NCBI GenBank assembly: GCA_036794765.1
Contig: DAIRGB010000006.1
Location: forward strand, 1 to 21,783
Direction: 5' to 3'
DNA: 21,783 nucleotides
Origin: DAIRGB01 sp036794765
Lineage (GTDB): Bacteria > Patescibacteriota > JAHJAL01
Translations under genes and position numbers: made by a program
The notes under the pieces: generated by a model
The model's database searches: none
Told to the model about the DNA's origin: nothing
The model's input: only the letters and a program-made list of their open reading frames with translations
Part shown: piece by piece, positions 1 through 6,736 of the stretch
Layout of the letters: each line of letters begins with the position of its first letter
Position numbering within the stretch: position 1 is the first letter of the stretch

Positions 1-1
1 G

Positions 2-163
2 GCGGCAAATTTTAAAAATAAATATTTGACCGACGAACAAGGTAAAATCGAATTGAAAATCAGATACGATACTGCCACCAACAAGGAATATTTGGCGACC
101 GCAATCAGTTATAGCGTGGCTGGAGTTCCGAGTAATCAGTGGCTGGAAATAAAATATTTTTAA
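2..163 (+). CDS. C-terminal end of an unknown protein (5' partial)
   Basis: An open frame enters from the left edge and stops at TAA 161-163, giving 53 residues that end in WLEIKYF. The fragment alternates charged and aromatic residues in a pattern that would suit beta strands, but it holds no motif I recognise. The coding call rests on the uninterrupted frame and on the strong intrinsic terminator 28 bp after its stop. The rest of the gene lies outside the window, so no function can be given. Confidence 0.6.
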   Translation, partial: AANFKNKYLTDEQGKIELKIRYDTATNKEYLATAISYSVAGVPSNQWLEIKYF

Positions 164-191
164 GGTAACATTTCAAAGGTCAAGCTAACTT

Positions 192-216
192 GCCCCGATT
201 TATCGGGGCTTTTTTT
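192..216 (+). terminator. Intrinsic terminator
   Basis: A perfect 7-bp stem, GCCCCGA (192-198) with TCGGGGC (203-209), has a 4-nt loop and is followed by seven T (210-216). It ends the transcript of the partial gene at the left edge. Confidence 0.9.
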
Positions 217-220
217 GAGT

Positions 221-226
221 TATAAT
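221..226 (+). promoter_or_regulatory. Candidate -10 box for the lipoprotein gene
   Basis: A perfect TATAAT begins 4 bp after the T-run of the preceding terminator and 30 bp before the ATG at 256. The expected -35 position falls inside the terminator stem-loop and does not match consensus, so the call rests on the -10 alone. Confidence 0.4.
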
Positions 227-255
227 ATAGCTAATGGATTATATGAATAAATAAA

Positions 256-834
256 ATGAAATATAATATTTTTGCTTTGCTAGTTTTGCCCTTGATGTTG
301 GTGGGATGTTTGGTTACAACTCCAACTAAGCCTGACGGGAGCATTGCTGATCAGACAAAAATAAAGACGATTGATTACACCAACTATTGGCAGTTTATCA
401 AGACGGCGGACGGAAAGGATTTACAAGAAGCCGAGATCAAATTGAGTTATGAAGAACGTCGTTTTGGTGATGATAAATATTTGCGAGTTTGCGGCGGCTT
501 GCGGCCGCAGTATTATGTTTTGACCACAGAAGACGATCAAACCATCGCCAACCCGGAAGAACTGAAAAAAACAATTGGAAAGATCAAAAGTCCGGAAGAA
601 GCGGTGGGTTTTTTGTACGCCACAAATTGCGGTTTGTCCAACAAATTTGAGTCTCAAAATCAATTTGTCAACCGGACAGATAAGGGTTATTTGGTGTCTT
701 TGATTTATTACAACTGGTTTGGGTGTGGCGATCATGCTCATACCTCACGAGAATATTTGTTGGATGAGAGCGGTAAATACAAACTGGAAAAAGAAGTAAA
801 GTTGGAGCGAGGGGAAGAATTTTGCGGAGATTGA
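256..834 (+). CDS. Small lipoprotein of unknown function (192 aa)
   Basis: The N-terminus is a lipoprotein signal peptide: a short K-containing n-region, a hydrophobic core at residues 4-16 and a lipobox LVGC with the lipidated cysteine at Cys18. The mature protein would be tethered to the outer face of the cytoplasmic membrane. The mature part (about 174 residues) has four further cysteines (in RVCGG, TNCGL, FGCGD and EFCGD), an even number that could form two disulfides, which fits with extracellular folding. I recognise no domain. The gene has its own -10 box and stands alone between a terminator and a long inverted repeat. No Shine-Dalgarno sequence precedes the ATG. Confidence 0.8.
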   Translation: MKYNIFALLVLPLMLVGCLVTTPTKPDGSIADQTKIKTIDYTNYWQFIKTADGKDLQEAEIKLSYEERRFGDDKYLRVCGGLRPQYYVLTTEDDQTIANPEELKKTIGKIKSPEEAVGFLYATNCGLSNKFESQNQFVNRTDKGYLVSLIYYNWFGCGDHAHTSREYLLDESGKYKLEKEVKLERGEEFCGD

Positions 835-846
835 TCAATTGCTTAA

Positions 847-956
847 GTCAAAATTAAAAACTTTTGCAATGTTACTTTTGAAAATCGCTGAGGCCGGACG
901 GCGATCAATAAATGCTTGAGTTAAAAGCGACATAGTAAAAAGTTTTTAATTTTGAC
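847..956. repeat. 110-bp element with perfect 19-bp terminal inverted repeats
   Basis: Positions 847-865 are the exact reverse complement of 938-956: the left arm begins GTCAAAATTAAAAAC and the right arm ends GTTTTTAATTTTGAC. The 72-bp centre includes a GC-richer core (GAGGCCGGACGGCG, 890-903) that contrasts with the AT-rich arms, and it has its own short ATCGC/GCGAT pairing (884-888 with 901-905). There is no T-run, so it is not a simple terminator. It resembles a miniature inverted-repeat element or a long stem-loop. I see no clear target-site duplication. Confidence 0.7.
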
Positions 957-966
957 CGGAAAAATA

Positions 967-975
967 TGGTAAGAT
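967..975 (+). promoter_or_regulatory. Candidate extended -10 for the DUF5684-like gene
   Basis: TG-G-TAAGAT fits an extended -10 element 36 bp before the ATG at 1011. A TTGACC at 952-957, at the outer edge of the right arm of the inverted repeat, is too close (12 bp) to be a normal -35 for it. Confidence 0.35.
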
Positions 976-1010
976 AAAAGTGTATTTATATATTAATATT
1001 TGAGGGAATT

Positions 1011-1385
1011 ATGGACCTAGCAAACATGCAAGACGCCAATGTGACCGCCTTGGCCAGTGTCATGTCTTTAGTCTCACTGATTACGTCTTTGGTTGTTTAT
1101 GTTTATTTTGCTCTTTGCCTTTCCAACATCGCCAAAAAGACAAATACTCCCGATGGTTGGTGGGGTTGGGTGCCGATTCTTAATTTCTTTTTGATGGTAA
1201 AGATCGCGGACAAACAATGGTGGTGGGCGTTGTTGTTCTTGGTTCCTTTGGTCAATGTGGTCATGATGGTAATCGTTTGGATGAAGATTTGTGAAAAAAG
1301 AGGCAAGCCGGGCTGGTGGGGTATTTTAATGCTTGTTCCGATCGTCAACTTTGTAATCCCGGGAATCCTGGCGTTTGGTAAGTAA
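1011..1385 (+). CDS. DUF5684-like small polytopic membrane protein (124 aa)
   Basis: A first long transmembrane segment (about residues 12-40) is followed by a tryptophan-rich duplicated pattern: WWGWVPILNFF (50-60), WWWALLFLVPLVNVV (70-84) and WWGILMLVPIVNFV (102-115). Each starts with a W-rich interface and runs into a hydrophobic helix with a conserved P-x-x-N. This PGWWG...PIVN layout is typical of the DUF5684 family, often mislabelled as signal peptidase I in CPR genomes; no Ser/Lys catalytic dyad is visible here. The start at 1011 is supported by TGAGGG 5-10 bp upstream, the only convincing Shine-Dalgarno in the window. It is followed directly by a strong terminator, so it is probably monocistronic. 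The function is unknown. Confidence 0.85.
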   Translation: MDLANMQDANVTALASVMSLVSLITSLVVYVYFALCLSNIAKKTNTPDGWWGWVPILNFFLMVKIADKQWWWALLFLVPLVNVVMMVIVWMKICEKRGKPGWWGILMLVPIVNFVIPGILAFGK

Positions 1386-1406
1386 CAATTTTTTTGTAAA
1401 AATTTT

Positions 1407-1442
1407 AAGATTGTCCAAAATAAATATGGACAATCTTTTTTT
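1407..1442 (+). terminator. Intrinsic terminator after the DUF5684-like gene
   Basis: An 11-bp perfect stem, AAGATTGTCCA (1407-1417) with TGGACAATCTT (1427-1437), has a 9-nt loop and continues into a T-run to 1442. Confidence 0.9.
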
Positions 1443-1480
1443 ATCCAAATACTGAAATATCAAAAAATATGGAAAGGTAA

Positions 1481-1509
1481 TTGATATTTTTGATCAATCA
1501 TTGTATAAA
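1481..1509 (+). promoter_or_regulatory. Consensus-like promoter without a gene directly behind it
   Basis: TTGATA (1481-1486) and TATAAA (1504-1509) are separated by exactly 17 bp. The predicted start near 1516 lies only about 15 nt before a hairpin with a T-run, so the product would be a transcript of about 50 nt or a leader of typA. Confidence 0.5.
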
Positions 1510-1515
1510 TAAGTA

Positions 1516-1564
1516 ACAAGTTTGATAAAAAAATATCTGCTTGACTGTTTAGGCGGATATTTTT
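1516..1564 (+). ncRNA. Candidate short RNA or attenuated leader
   Basis: The interval runs from the predicted transcription start of the promoter at 1481-1509 to the end of a hairpin with AAAATATCTGC (1530-1540) pairing GCGGATATTTT (1553-1563) through one G-U, then a short T-run. No start codon with a usable frame lies inside. It may be a small RNA, a bidirectional terminator, or an attenuator that controls read-through into typA. Confidence 0.3.
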
Positions 1565-1645
1565 ATATTCATGAAATGATTGATTTCCAGTTTTTCCCTC
1601 ACGGGATCGAACTGCTGCTAACAATTCTCAATTTCCTAACAAAAA

Positions 1646-1776
1646 GATGTCATTCTGGAGCCGAAAGCGTAATCGCGTTTAGACATCCTTAAATCCAGAA
1701 AGAAAAAAATATATTAAAATAATGAAATGGATCCTGGATATTGGAGCGGATTACCTTCCAGTTCCAGGATGACACG
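1646..1776. repeat. Pair of inverted REP-like palindromic repeats
   Basis: GTCATTCTGGA (1649-1659) recurs inverted as TCCAGGATGAC (1763-1773), and GTAATC (1669-1674) recurs inverted as GATTAC (1749-1754). Each copy also folds on itself: TTCTGGA (1653-1659) with TCCAGAA (1694-1700) in the left copy, and ATCCTGGA (1731-1738) with TCCAGGAT (1763-1770) in the right. Short palindromes of the GTCATyCTGGA type resemble dispersed intergenic REP elements. The rest of this spacer (1565-1645 and 1777-1837) shows no gene. Confidence 0.6.
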
Positions 1777-1837
1777 ATATATTATTATCATTGGAAATTT
1801 ACATTATATCCCCTAAATTGTATTTAAATTTTTGAAT

Positions 1838-3631
1838 ATGGAAATACGAAACATCGCAATTATAGCTCACGTTGACCACGGCAAGACTACCTTGACTGAT
1901 GCTTTGATGCGTCAAACGGGAAGTGGTGATGAAAATGTGACCATGGATACCAATGCCTTGGAACAGGAGAGAGGAATTACGATCTACGCAAAAAACACAT
2001 CTATTTTTTATAAAGACACGAAAATTAATATCGTGGACACCCCCGGGCATGCTGATTTTGGCAGCGAGGTGGAACGGGTGTTGCGATCAATCGACTCGGT
2101 TTTGTTGGTGGTTGATGCTCAGGAAGGACCGATGCCGCAAACCAAATTTGTTTTGAAAAAATCATTGGAATTGGGATTGAAACCGATTGTCGTAATCAAC
2201 AAGATCGACAAACCGGCCGCACGGCCGGATCTGGTTTGGGAACAGGTTTACGAATTGTTCTTTGATCTGGGCGCCAACGACGAACAACTTGATTTTACCA
2301 CCGTGTACGCCATCGGCCGAGATGGAGTTGCCAAAAAACATCTCAATGATGAAAGCTCAGATTTGGTTCCATTGTTGGATACTATATTGGAGAAAGTGGC
2401 GGCAGCTAAAGTCGATGCTAATTTACCTTTACGCGCTCAGCCGTTTAACCTGGGATATGATAATTTTTTGGGGAGATTAGCAATAGTGCGAGTATATGAG
2501 GGGAAAATTAAAGTTGGACAAAATGTCACGGTAAAAAAACCCGATGGTCGGATTTCAACTGCGAGAATTATTAAGATTTTTACTTATCACGGCTTGGTAA
2601 AAAAGGAAATTGACGAAGCATTGGCGGGAGATATTGTCATGTTGGCCGGGATGCCGGATATTTTTATCGGTGACACCATATGCGAAGATGCTGGCCAGGA
2701 CAATCTACCCGCTATCAAAATTGATGAACCGACGATTTGTTTAAATTTTGTTGTCAACGACTCCCCTTTTGCCGGTCGCGAGGGCAAATTGGTTACCAAC
2801 CGACAGATTAGAGAAAGACTGGAAAAAGAATTGGAGATCAATGTGGGATTAAAAATCGATTTTTCGTCCAATGCTTTTTACAAAGTATTTGGCCGAGGCG
2901 AACTACATATTGCGATTTTGTTGGAAAATATGCGACGGGAAGGATATGAAGTTCAAGTGTCGCAACCAAAAGTAATCATCAAAGAAGAAAATGGACAGAA
3001 GTTGGAACCATTTGAAGAAGTGACAATTGATGTACCCGAAGAATTTTCAGGGACGGTAATCGAAAAAATGGCCAAGCGCAAAGGGATTATGACCGAAATG
3101 AAAAATAATGATCGGCAAGTACGGATGATATTTGAAATACCGACTCGAGGATTGTTGGGATACCGAGGAGATTTTACGGTTGATACCAGGGGTGAAGGAA
3201 TTTTATGCAGCCAGGTTTTAGGTTTCAAACCTCATGTCGGCGAGATTGAAAAAAGAAATGTCGGCTCGATGGCTTCGATGGCTACAGGCAAAGCACTGGC
3301 TTTTTCTTTGTGGAATCTGCAAGATCGTGGTCAACTGTATATCGACGCCAATACGGAAGTATATGAAGGAATGGTGATCGGTAATGTTACCAAAGGTATG
3401 GATATGGCCGTGAATCCAATCAAGGGTAAACAGTTGACGAATGTTCGAGCTTCCGGGTCGGACGAGGCGATTCACTTGATTCCCCCACTCAAATTGACGA
3501 TCGAGAGAGCCTTGGAAATTATCAACGATGACGAATATCTGGAAGTAACACCAAAGAGTGTGAGGTTGCGTAAGCAGTTTTTGAAAGAAATAGATAGAGT
3601 GAGAGAATATCGTAAGAAAAATCGCGAATAA
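1838..3631 (+). CDS. typA: Ribosome-associated translational GTPase TypA/BipA (597 aa)
   Basis: The N-terminal GTPase domain carries G1 AHVDHGKT (10-17), G2 RGIT (45-48), G3 DTPGH (67-71) and G4 NKID (121-124). Then come the EF-Tu/EF-G-like domain II, the TypA-type middle (SPFAGREGKLVT, FGRGELHIAILLENMRREG) and the C-terminal domain (ASGSDEAIHLIPP, ending EVTPKSVRLRKQFL). The length is normal for the family. TypA binds the 70S ribosome and supports ribosome assembly and stress adaptation. The G5 site is unusual: YAIGRDG replaces the usual YASAxxG. An in-frame TTG at 1832 lies two codons upstream, but ATG 1838 gives the family N-terminus MEIRNIAIIAHVDHGKTT. It has its own terminator and appears monocistronic. 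Confidence 0.97.
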   Translation: MEIRNIAIIAHVDHGKTTLTDALMRQTGSGDENVTMDTNALEQERGITIYAKNTSIFYKDTKINIVDTPGHADFGSEVERVLRSIDSVLLVVDAQEGPMPQTKFVLKKSLELGLKPIVVINKIDKPAARPDLVWEQVYELFFDLGANDEQLDFTTVYAIGRDGVAKKHLNDESSDLVPLLDTILEKVAAAKVDANLPLRAQPFNLGYDNFLGRLAIVRVYEGKIKVGQNVTVKKPDGRISTARIIKIFTYHGLVKKEIDEALAGDIVMLAGMPDIFIGDTICEDAGQDNLPAIKIDEPTICLNFVVNDSPFAGREGKLVTNRQIRERLEKELEINVGLKIDFSSNAFYKVFGRGELHIAILLENMRREGYEVQVSQPKVIIKEENGQKLEPFEEVTIDVPEEFSGTVIEKMAKRKGIMTEMKNNDRQVRMIFEIPTRGLLGYRGDFTVDTRGEGILCSQVLGFKPHVGEIEKRNVGSMASMATGKALAFSLWNLQDRGQLYIDANTEVYEGMVIGNVTKGMDMAVNPIKGKQLTNVRASGSDEAIHLIPPLKLTIERALEIINDDEYLEVTPKSVRLRKQFLKEIDRVREYRKKNRE

Positions 3632-3658
3632 TTGAAATATTATTACAGGTTAATTTTT

Positions 3659-3689
3659 AACAAACCGGCAAAAAGCTGGTTTGTTTTTT
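3659..3689 (+). terminator. Intrinsic terminator of typA
   Basis: AACAAACCGGC (3659-3669) pairs with GCTGGTTTGTT (3675-3685) through one G-U across an A5 loop, followed by a T-run to 3689. Confidence 0.9.
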
Positions 3690-3731
3690 GATTTTAAAAT
3701 CAAATATTAATTTATAGTAACGATAATTTAT

Positions 3732-3740
3732 TGTTAGAAT
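3732..3740 (+). promoter_or_regulatory. Candidate extended -10 for the PH-like membrane protein gene
   Basis: TG-T-TAGAAT lies 45 bp before the ATG at 3785. The same TGTTAGAAT string appears on the - strand ahead of the first ABC exporter gene. Confidence 0.4.
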
Positions 3741-3784
3741 AAGTATAAAGAGTTAAATTTTTTAAAATTTTATCGGTCAACAAT

Positions 3785-4498
3785 ATGAAACCAACTAATA
3801 CCGCAAAAAGGACTTTATGGATTTGGCTAGCTGTCGGACTCTTGGGTGGAATAGCGGCGGCACTTCCTTTTATCGTCGAAATAGATATATTCAATGGCGG
3901 TGGGGCAATGATTATGATCGGGCTGGTCTTTTTTATTACTGGACCGATTGTGGCTTTATTATATTGGCACCGGGCTAGAGTTTTTGACGAATTGCTTGAA
4001 GAAAAAAATTTGCTGGCACATTGGAAATATGATTTGACAGAATGGAAAAAATTTGCCAAAGATGAGTACGAATACAGAAAAGGGGCAAACTGGTTTTTGT
4101 TTGTTATGATAACAGTAATCGCATTGGTGCTTGGGATTATTTTTTGGGTAGCCGATCCGGAAAACGGTTTTTTTGTTATGTTGGTGATGATCGGATTAAT
4201 AATCTTGATTGGTGTAGTGGCCATACTGGCAACTTGGGGATATAAAAGCTGGGAAAACAATACTCAACCCGAAGTTAGGATTGGCCTCAACGGTTTATTG
4301 ATTCACGACCAACTTCACGTTTGGCTGGGATGGGGTGCAAAGTTGGAGGGAGTAAATTTGAAAATAAGTTCCCAAAAAATCCTGGAAATTACCTATTCGA
4401 CGCCAAATCGATATTCGCGTCAATACTACACGATCAGAGTTTTGGTGCCAGCGGATCAGGAGAAAAAGGCCCTAGAAATTCGAACAAAATTGGGGTAA
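3785..4498 (+). CDS. Four-helix membrane protein with a PH-like C-terminal domain (237 aa)
   Basis: Hydrophobic segments at about residues 11-31, 41-61, 102-122 and 127-151 predict two helical hairpins separated by a charged amphipathic stretch (64-100, rich in E, K, W). The last 80 residues (from about 160) alternate hydrophobic and polar residues as in a beta-rich domain: EVRIGLNGLLIH, then KLEGVNLK, KILEITYST, YYTIRVLVP and a final helix. This order resembles bacterial PH-like (bPH) domains attached to membrane helices, but without a catalytic or ligand motif the match is only structural. The function is unknown. It sits alone between typA and the thioredoxin gene. No Shine-Dalgarno is seen. 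Confidence 0.8.
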   Translation: MKPTNTAKRTLWIWLAVGLLGGIAAALPFIVEIDIFNGGGAMIMIGLVFFITGPIVALLYWHRARVFDELLEEKNLLAHWKYDLTEWKKFAKDEYEYRKGANWFLFVMITVIALVLGIIFWVADPENGFFVMLVMIGLIILIGVVAILATWGYKSWENNTQPEVRIGLNGLLIHDQLHVWLGWGAKLEGVNLKISSQKILEITYSTPNRYSRQYYTIRVLVPADQEKKALEIRTKLG

Positions 4499-4503
4499 AA
4501 TTG

Positions 4504-4512
4504 TGCTATGAT
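4504..4512 (+). promoter_or_regulatory. Candidate extended -10 for the thioredoxin gene
   Basis: TG-C-TATGAT lies 6 bp after the preceding stop and 28 bp before the ATG at 4541. The identical TGCTATGAT occurs ahead of recQ. No good -35 is present, as expected for extended -10 promoters. Confidence 0.5.
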
Positions 4513-4540
4513 AATTAGAGTTATTATTTAAAAGTTCAAG

Positions 4541-4909
4541 ATGAATTCAAAAAATATTTTGATAGCAATTATTGTTATTTTAGTATTGTTGGGCGGTGCA
4601 TGGTATCTTTCCGCTAGTAGTCAAAACAAAGACAACGAAAGAATAATATTGTTTTATGGCGACACCTGCCCTCATTGCGAAAAAGTGGAAGAGTTTGTAA
4701 AAGCCAACAAAGTCGATGAAAAAGTAAAATTCGAAAGACTGGAGGTGTACAACAATCAAGCAAATGCCAGTTTATTGGGACAGATGGCCAAGATATGCAA
4801 GATTCCAACCGAGCAAGGAGTGGGAGTGCCATTTTTGTGGAACAAGGGAAAATGTTTGGTAGGCGATCAGCAGATTATTGGTTTTTTTCAGGGAGAGTTG
4901 ACTAAATAA
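4541..4909 (+). CDS. Membrane-anchored thioredoxin/glutaredoxin-like protein, CPHC active site (122 aa)
   Basis: An N-terminal signal anchor (residues 6-25) is followed by a compact thioredoxin fold. It has strand RIILFYGDTC, active site CPHC (43-46), a cis-proline in GVGVPFLW (Pro97), and the closing strand and helix with GD and GFFQGELT. CPHC is the dithiol motif of DsbA, typical of oxidising disulfide catalysts. The domain should face the outside of the cytoplasmic membrane. Two further cysteines (Cys86, Cys105) could pair structurally. The next gene encodes another exported CxxC protein 135 bp downstream, suggesting a shared extracytoplasmic thiol pathway, although the repeat-rich spacer separates them. 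Electron donor and substrates cannot be read from the sequence. Confidence 0.88.
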   Translation: MNSKNILIAIIVILVLLGGAWYLSASSQNKDNERIILFYGDTCPHCEKVEEFVKANKVDEKVKFERLEVYNNQANASLLGQMAKICKIPTEQGVGVPFLWNKGKCLVGDQQIIGFFQGELTK

Positions 4910-4919
4910 TATTGGCTAG

Positions 4920-5027
4920 AAACCCTTTGAAACTCTTATAAACGCTTACAAACTCTTAGAAACTGCAAATGGATTTTGTTTTAAAGAGTTTTAGAGATTT
5001 TCTAAGTGTTTACAAGAGTTTATTTGA
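4920..5027. repeat. 10-bp-phased AAAC array with inverted second half (copy A)
   Basis: AAAC starts at 4930, 4940, 4950 and 4960, with a related unit at 4920; units are AAACTCTTAT, AAACGCTTAC, AAACTCTTAG. The second half (4978-5027) is the same array inverted, with 10-bp units GTTTTAAAGA, GTTTTAGAGA, TTTTCTAAGT, GTTTACAAGA. The halves are largely complementary, so a long imperfect hairpin can form. It fills most of the spacer between the CPHC and CPVC genes. Confidence 0.8.
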
Positions 5028-5044
5028 TAAAACAATAATCCCAT

Positions 5045-5557
5045 ATGCAAAAAAAATTTAAAATATCATTGGTTTCTTTATCTGTTTTTATAGGTTTACT
5101 ATATCCAAGCTTTGCTCTTGCTTTTTGTCCGGTGTGCACGGTGGCGGTGGGGGCCGGAGTGGGTTTGACTCGATATTTGGGAGTAGATGATACCATTTCC
5201 GGACTTTGGATTGGGGGATTGACGGTGGCGATTGCGATTTGGACGATTGAGTGGCTGCAAAAAAAGAAGATAAAATTTGCTCTAATGGAGTATGCTGTAC
5301 CGGTTTTGTATTATATTTTTATAGTTTTGCCGTTGTATTGGATGGGTGTGATAGGCCATGTGTCCAATACCATGTGGGGGGTGGACAAATTGCTACTGGG
5401 AATAATCAGTGGCAGTATCTTTTTCTTCTTGGGTGGATATACTTATTTTCATATTAAAAAAATCCGGGGCAAGGCTCATTTTCCTTATCAAAAGGTAGTA
5501 ATGGCGGTTGCTCCCCTAGTAGTTTTAACAGTAATTTTTTATTTTCTAACTAAATAA
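5045..5557 (+). CDS. Polytopic membrane protein with an N-terminal FCPVC motif (170 aa)
   Basis: A signal-like first segment ends at about residue 26 (FALA). It is followed by FCPVC (Cys28, Cys31), then a Gly-rich loop and LGVDDTISGLWIGGL leading into four helices (about 51-71, 82-103, 115-136, 149-168). The CPVC pair would sit at the outer membrane face just after the first segment. I recall the combination FCPVCTVAVGAG...LGVDDTISGLWIGG as recurrent in Patescibacteria, without an assigned function. Together with the neighbouring CPHC thioredoxin it may be a membrane thiol partner, but no quinone- or CcdA-type signature is visible. The next gene starts 2 bp after the stop, indicating translational coupling. 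Confidence 0.8.
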   Translation: MQKKFKISLVSLSVFIGLLYPSFALAFCPVCTVAVGAGVGLTRYLGVDDTISGLWIGGLTVAIAIWTIEWLQKKKIKFALMEYAVPVLYYIFIVLPLYWMGVIGHVSNTMWGVDKLLLGIISGSIFFFLGGYTYFHIKKIRGKAHFPYQKVVMAVAPLVVLTVIFYFLTK

Positions 5558-5559
5558 AT

Positions 5560-6093
5560 ATGGCAGAAAAATCGATAAAGGATCTTAATGAATTGATTGC
5601 GGCAGTTGATGATATGAAAAAACAGGACAAGATGGATTTGTCGTCTGATCAAGATTTGACGATCGCAATCATGAATCTGGTTTCCATCGAGGAACATTTT
5701 GTTTTTACCGGTGCCAAAACCGGCAATACCGCGTATTATGATTTGGTAAAGGATGTACGAGAGATGCGAAAGAGTTTATTGAAGAAAATTATCAAAGAAT
5801 ACGAAGGGGAAGTTTGGTGTATATCAAAGCATTTGTTGGCAGCTTCTTATCGATTGATGGAAGTCGGCACCAAACAGCTTGGTATGGGAAATAAAGAAGA
5901 AGCTTATGAACTTTTTGATAAATCCTATCAACTTTATTCATTGTTTTGGGGTGTCAACATGAAATTGATCGACACCAGCGAGATCAAGAAGATTGACGAC
6001 CAAGCGATGAATAAAGAGGATAAAGAAAAGAAAGGATTCTTGGGAAAACTGGGCGAATTGGTCAAAAAAGCGGTTGATTGTTGTATTGAGTAA
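5560..6093 (+). CDS. Helical cytosolic protein of unknown function (177 aa)
   Basis: No signal peptide or membrane segment is present. The protein is nearly all predicted helix with many Lys/Glu pairs. A central stretch KQLGMGNKEEAYELFDKSYQLYSLFW (about 105-130) resembles a single TPR-like helix pair, and the tail ends in Cys-Cys (173-174). It starts 2 bp after the stop of the CPVC membrane protein, so the two are co-transcribed and probably work together. I do not recognise a family. Confidence 0.8.
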   Translation: MAEKSIKDLNELIAAVDDMKKQDKMDLSSDQDLTIAIMNLVSIEEHFVFTGAKTGNTAYYDLVKDVREMRKSLLKKIIKEYEGEVWCISKHLLAASYRLMEVGTKQLGMGNKEEAYELFDKSYQLYSLFWGVNMKLIDTSEIKKIDDQAMNKEDKEKKGFLGKLGELVKKAVDCCIE

Positions 6094-6107
6094 ATAACCA
6101 ATAATAG

Positions 6108-6137
6108 AAAACCAATAAAATAATTTGTTGGTTTTTT
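6108..6137 (+). terminator. Probable intrinsic terminator
   Basis: AAAACCAA (6108-6115) pairs with TTGGTTTT (6128-6135) across a 12-nt loop, with T residues continuing to 6137. The stem is AT-rich and weak. Confidence 0.55.
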
Positions 6138-6161
6138 CTTATCTAACGGGCAAAAGTTTTT

Positions 6162-6707
6162 ATGGGATATTGGGAGCTTTATAAAAATCGGATAATTATT
6201 GCCAGTTTTTCCTTGAAATACATTGAAAACGAGATAGAAGTTGAGGAAAAACTGGATTCAACTTTTGATGCCAACAAATTGTTGACATTGCTTTGGTTGA
6301 ATCAGATCGAAATGACCTTTTGGCTTATAACCTCCCCTAGTCTATTGGCACAATTTTTGAATTTTTTGCAAGATCTGAAACACGACGACTTTGAGAGATG
6401 GAGAAATTTTAATAAAATGCCCTTGATTGATAATTATGAAATATTTGTTTTCAAGAATGAACCATTCGTAGAGGAATCTCCGGAAAATCGAGGAAAAGTT
6501 AAAAGCGAAATTGACCAATTGGCAATTTCAACCTATATCTTGATTCAACTCTGGGAAAAACTGACGGACAAGTTGGCCGCTAAAGATTTTTTGGAGAGAT
6601 TGATAACTGAGAAAAGGTTGGGTGAGAAAATGAATAATTTGGATTGGCACCAGGCCGCCAAACCGATAGTTGGCGAAAAAATATCTGAATTTTATTTGGA
6701 AGGTTGA
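6162..6707 (+). CDS. Hypothetical soluble protein (181 aa)
   Basis: The protein is mixed helical and rich in aromatic and acidic residues, with no signal peptide. It starts MGYWELYKNRIIIASFSLK and ends with a Lys/Glu helix and GEKISEFYLEG. The central hydrophobic stretch LLTLLWLNQIEMTFWLIT (about 41-58) contains a Glu and a Gln and reads as a buried helix rather than a membrane span. I recognise no family or active-site motif. It lies between two terminators and so appears monocistronic. The long frame and the typical codon use of its neighbours support it as a real gene. Confidence 0.7.
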   Translation: MGYWELYKNRIIIASFSLKYIENEIEVEEKLDSTFDANKLLTLLWLNQIEMTFWLITSPSLLAQFLNFLQDLKHDDFERWRNFNKMPLIDNYEIFVFKNEPFVEESPENRGKVKSEIDQLAISTYILIQLWEKLTDKLAAKDFLERLITEKRLGEKMNNLDWHQAAKPIVGEKISEFYLEG

Positions 6708-6736
6708 CTTTTTTGGTCAATACTTTGCTGGCAAAT

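Noticed and set aside
1011..1385. Signal peptidase I, a label often given to proteins of this kind.
   Set aside because: No Ser/Lys catalytic boxes are present; the Trp-rich helices fit the DUF5684 pattern instead.
1601..1614. A tRNA-like T-arm on the - strand (GTTCGATCCC).
   Set aside because: The flanking bases do not form the 5-bp T stem, and no D arm, anticodon arm or acceptor stem can be placed upstream.
1832..1837. A TTG start for typA two codons upstream of ATG 1838.
   Set aside because: The ATG gives the exact family N-terminus (MEIRNIAIIAHVDHGKTT), and nothing favours TTG.
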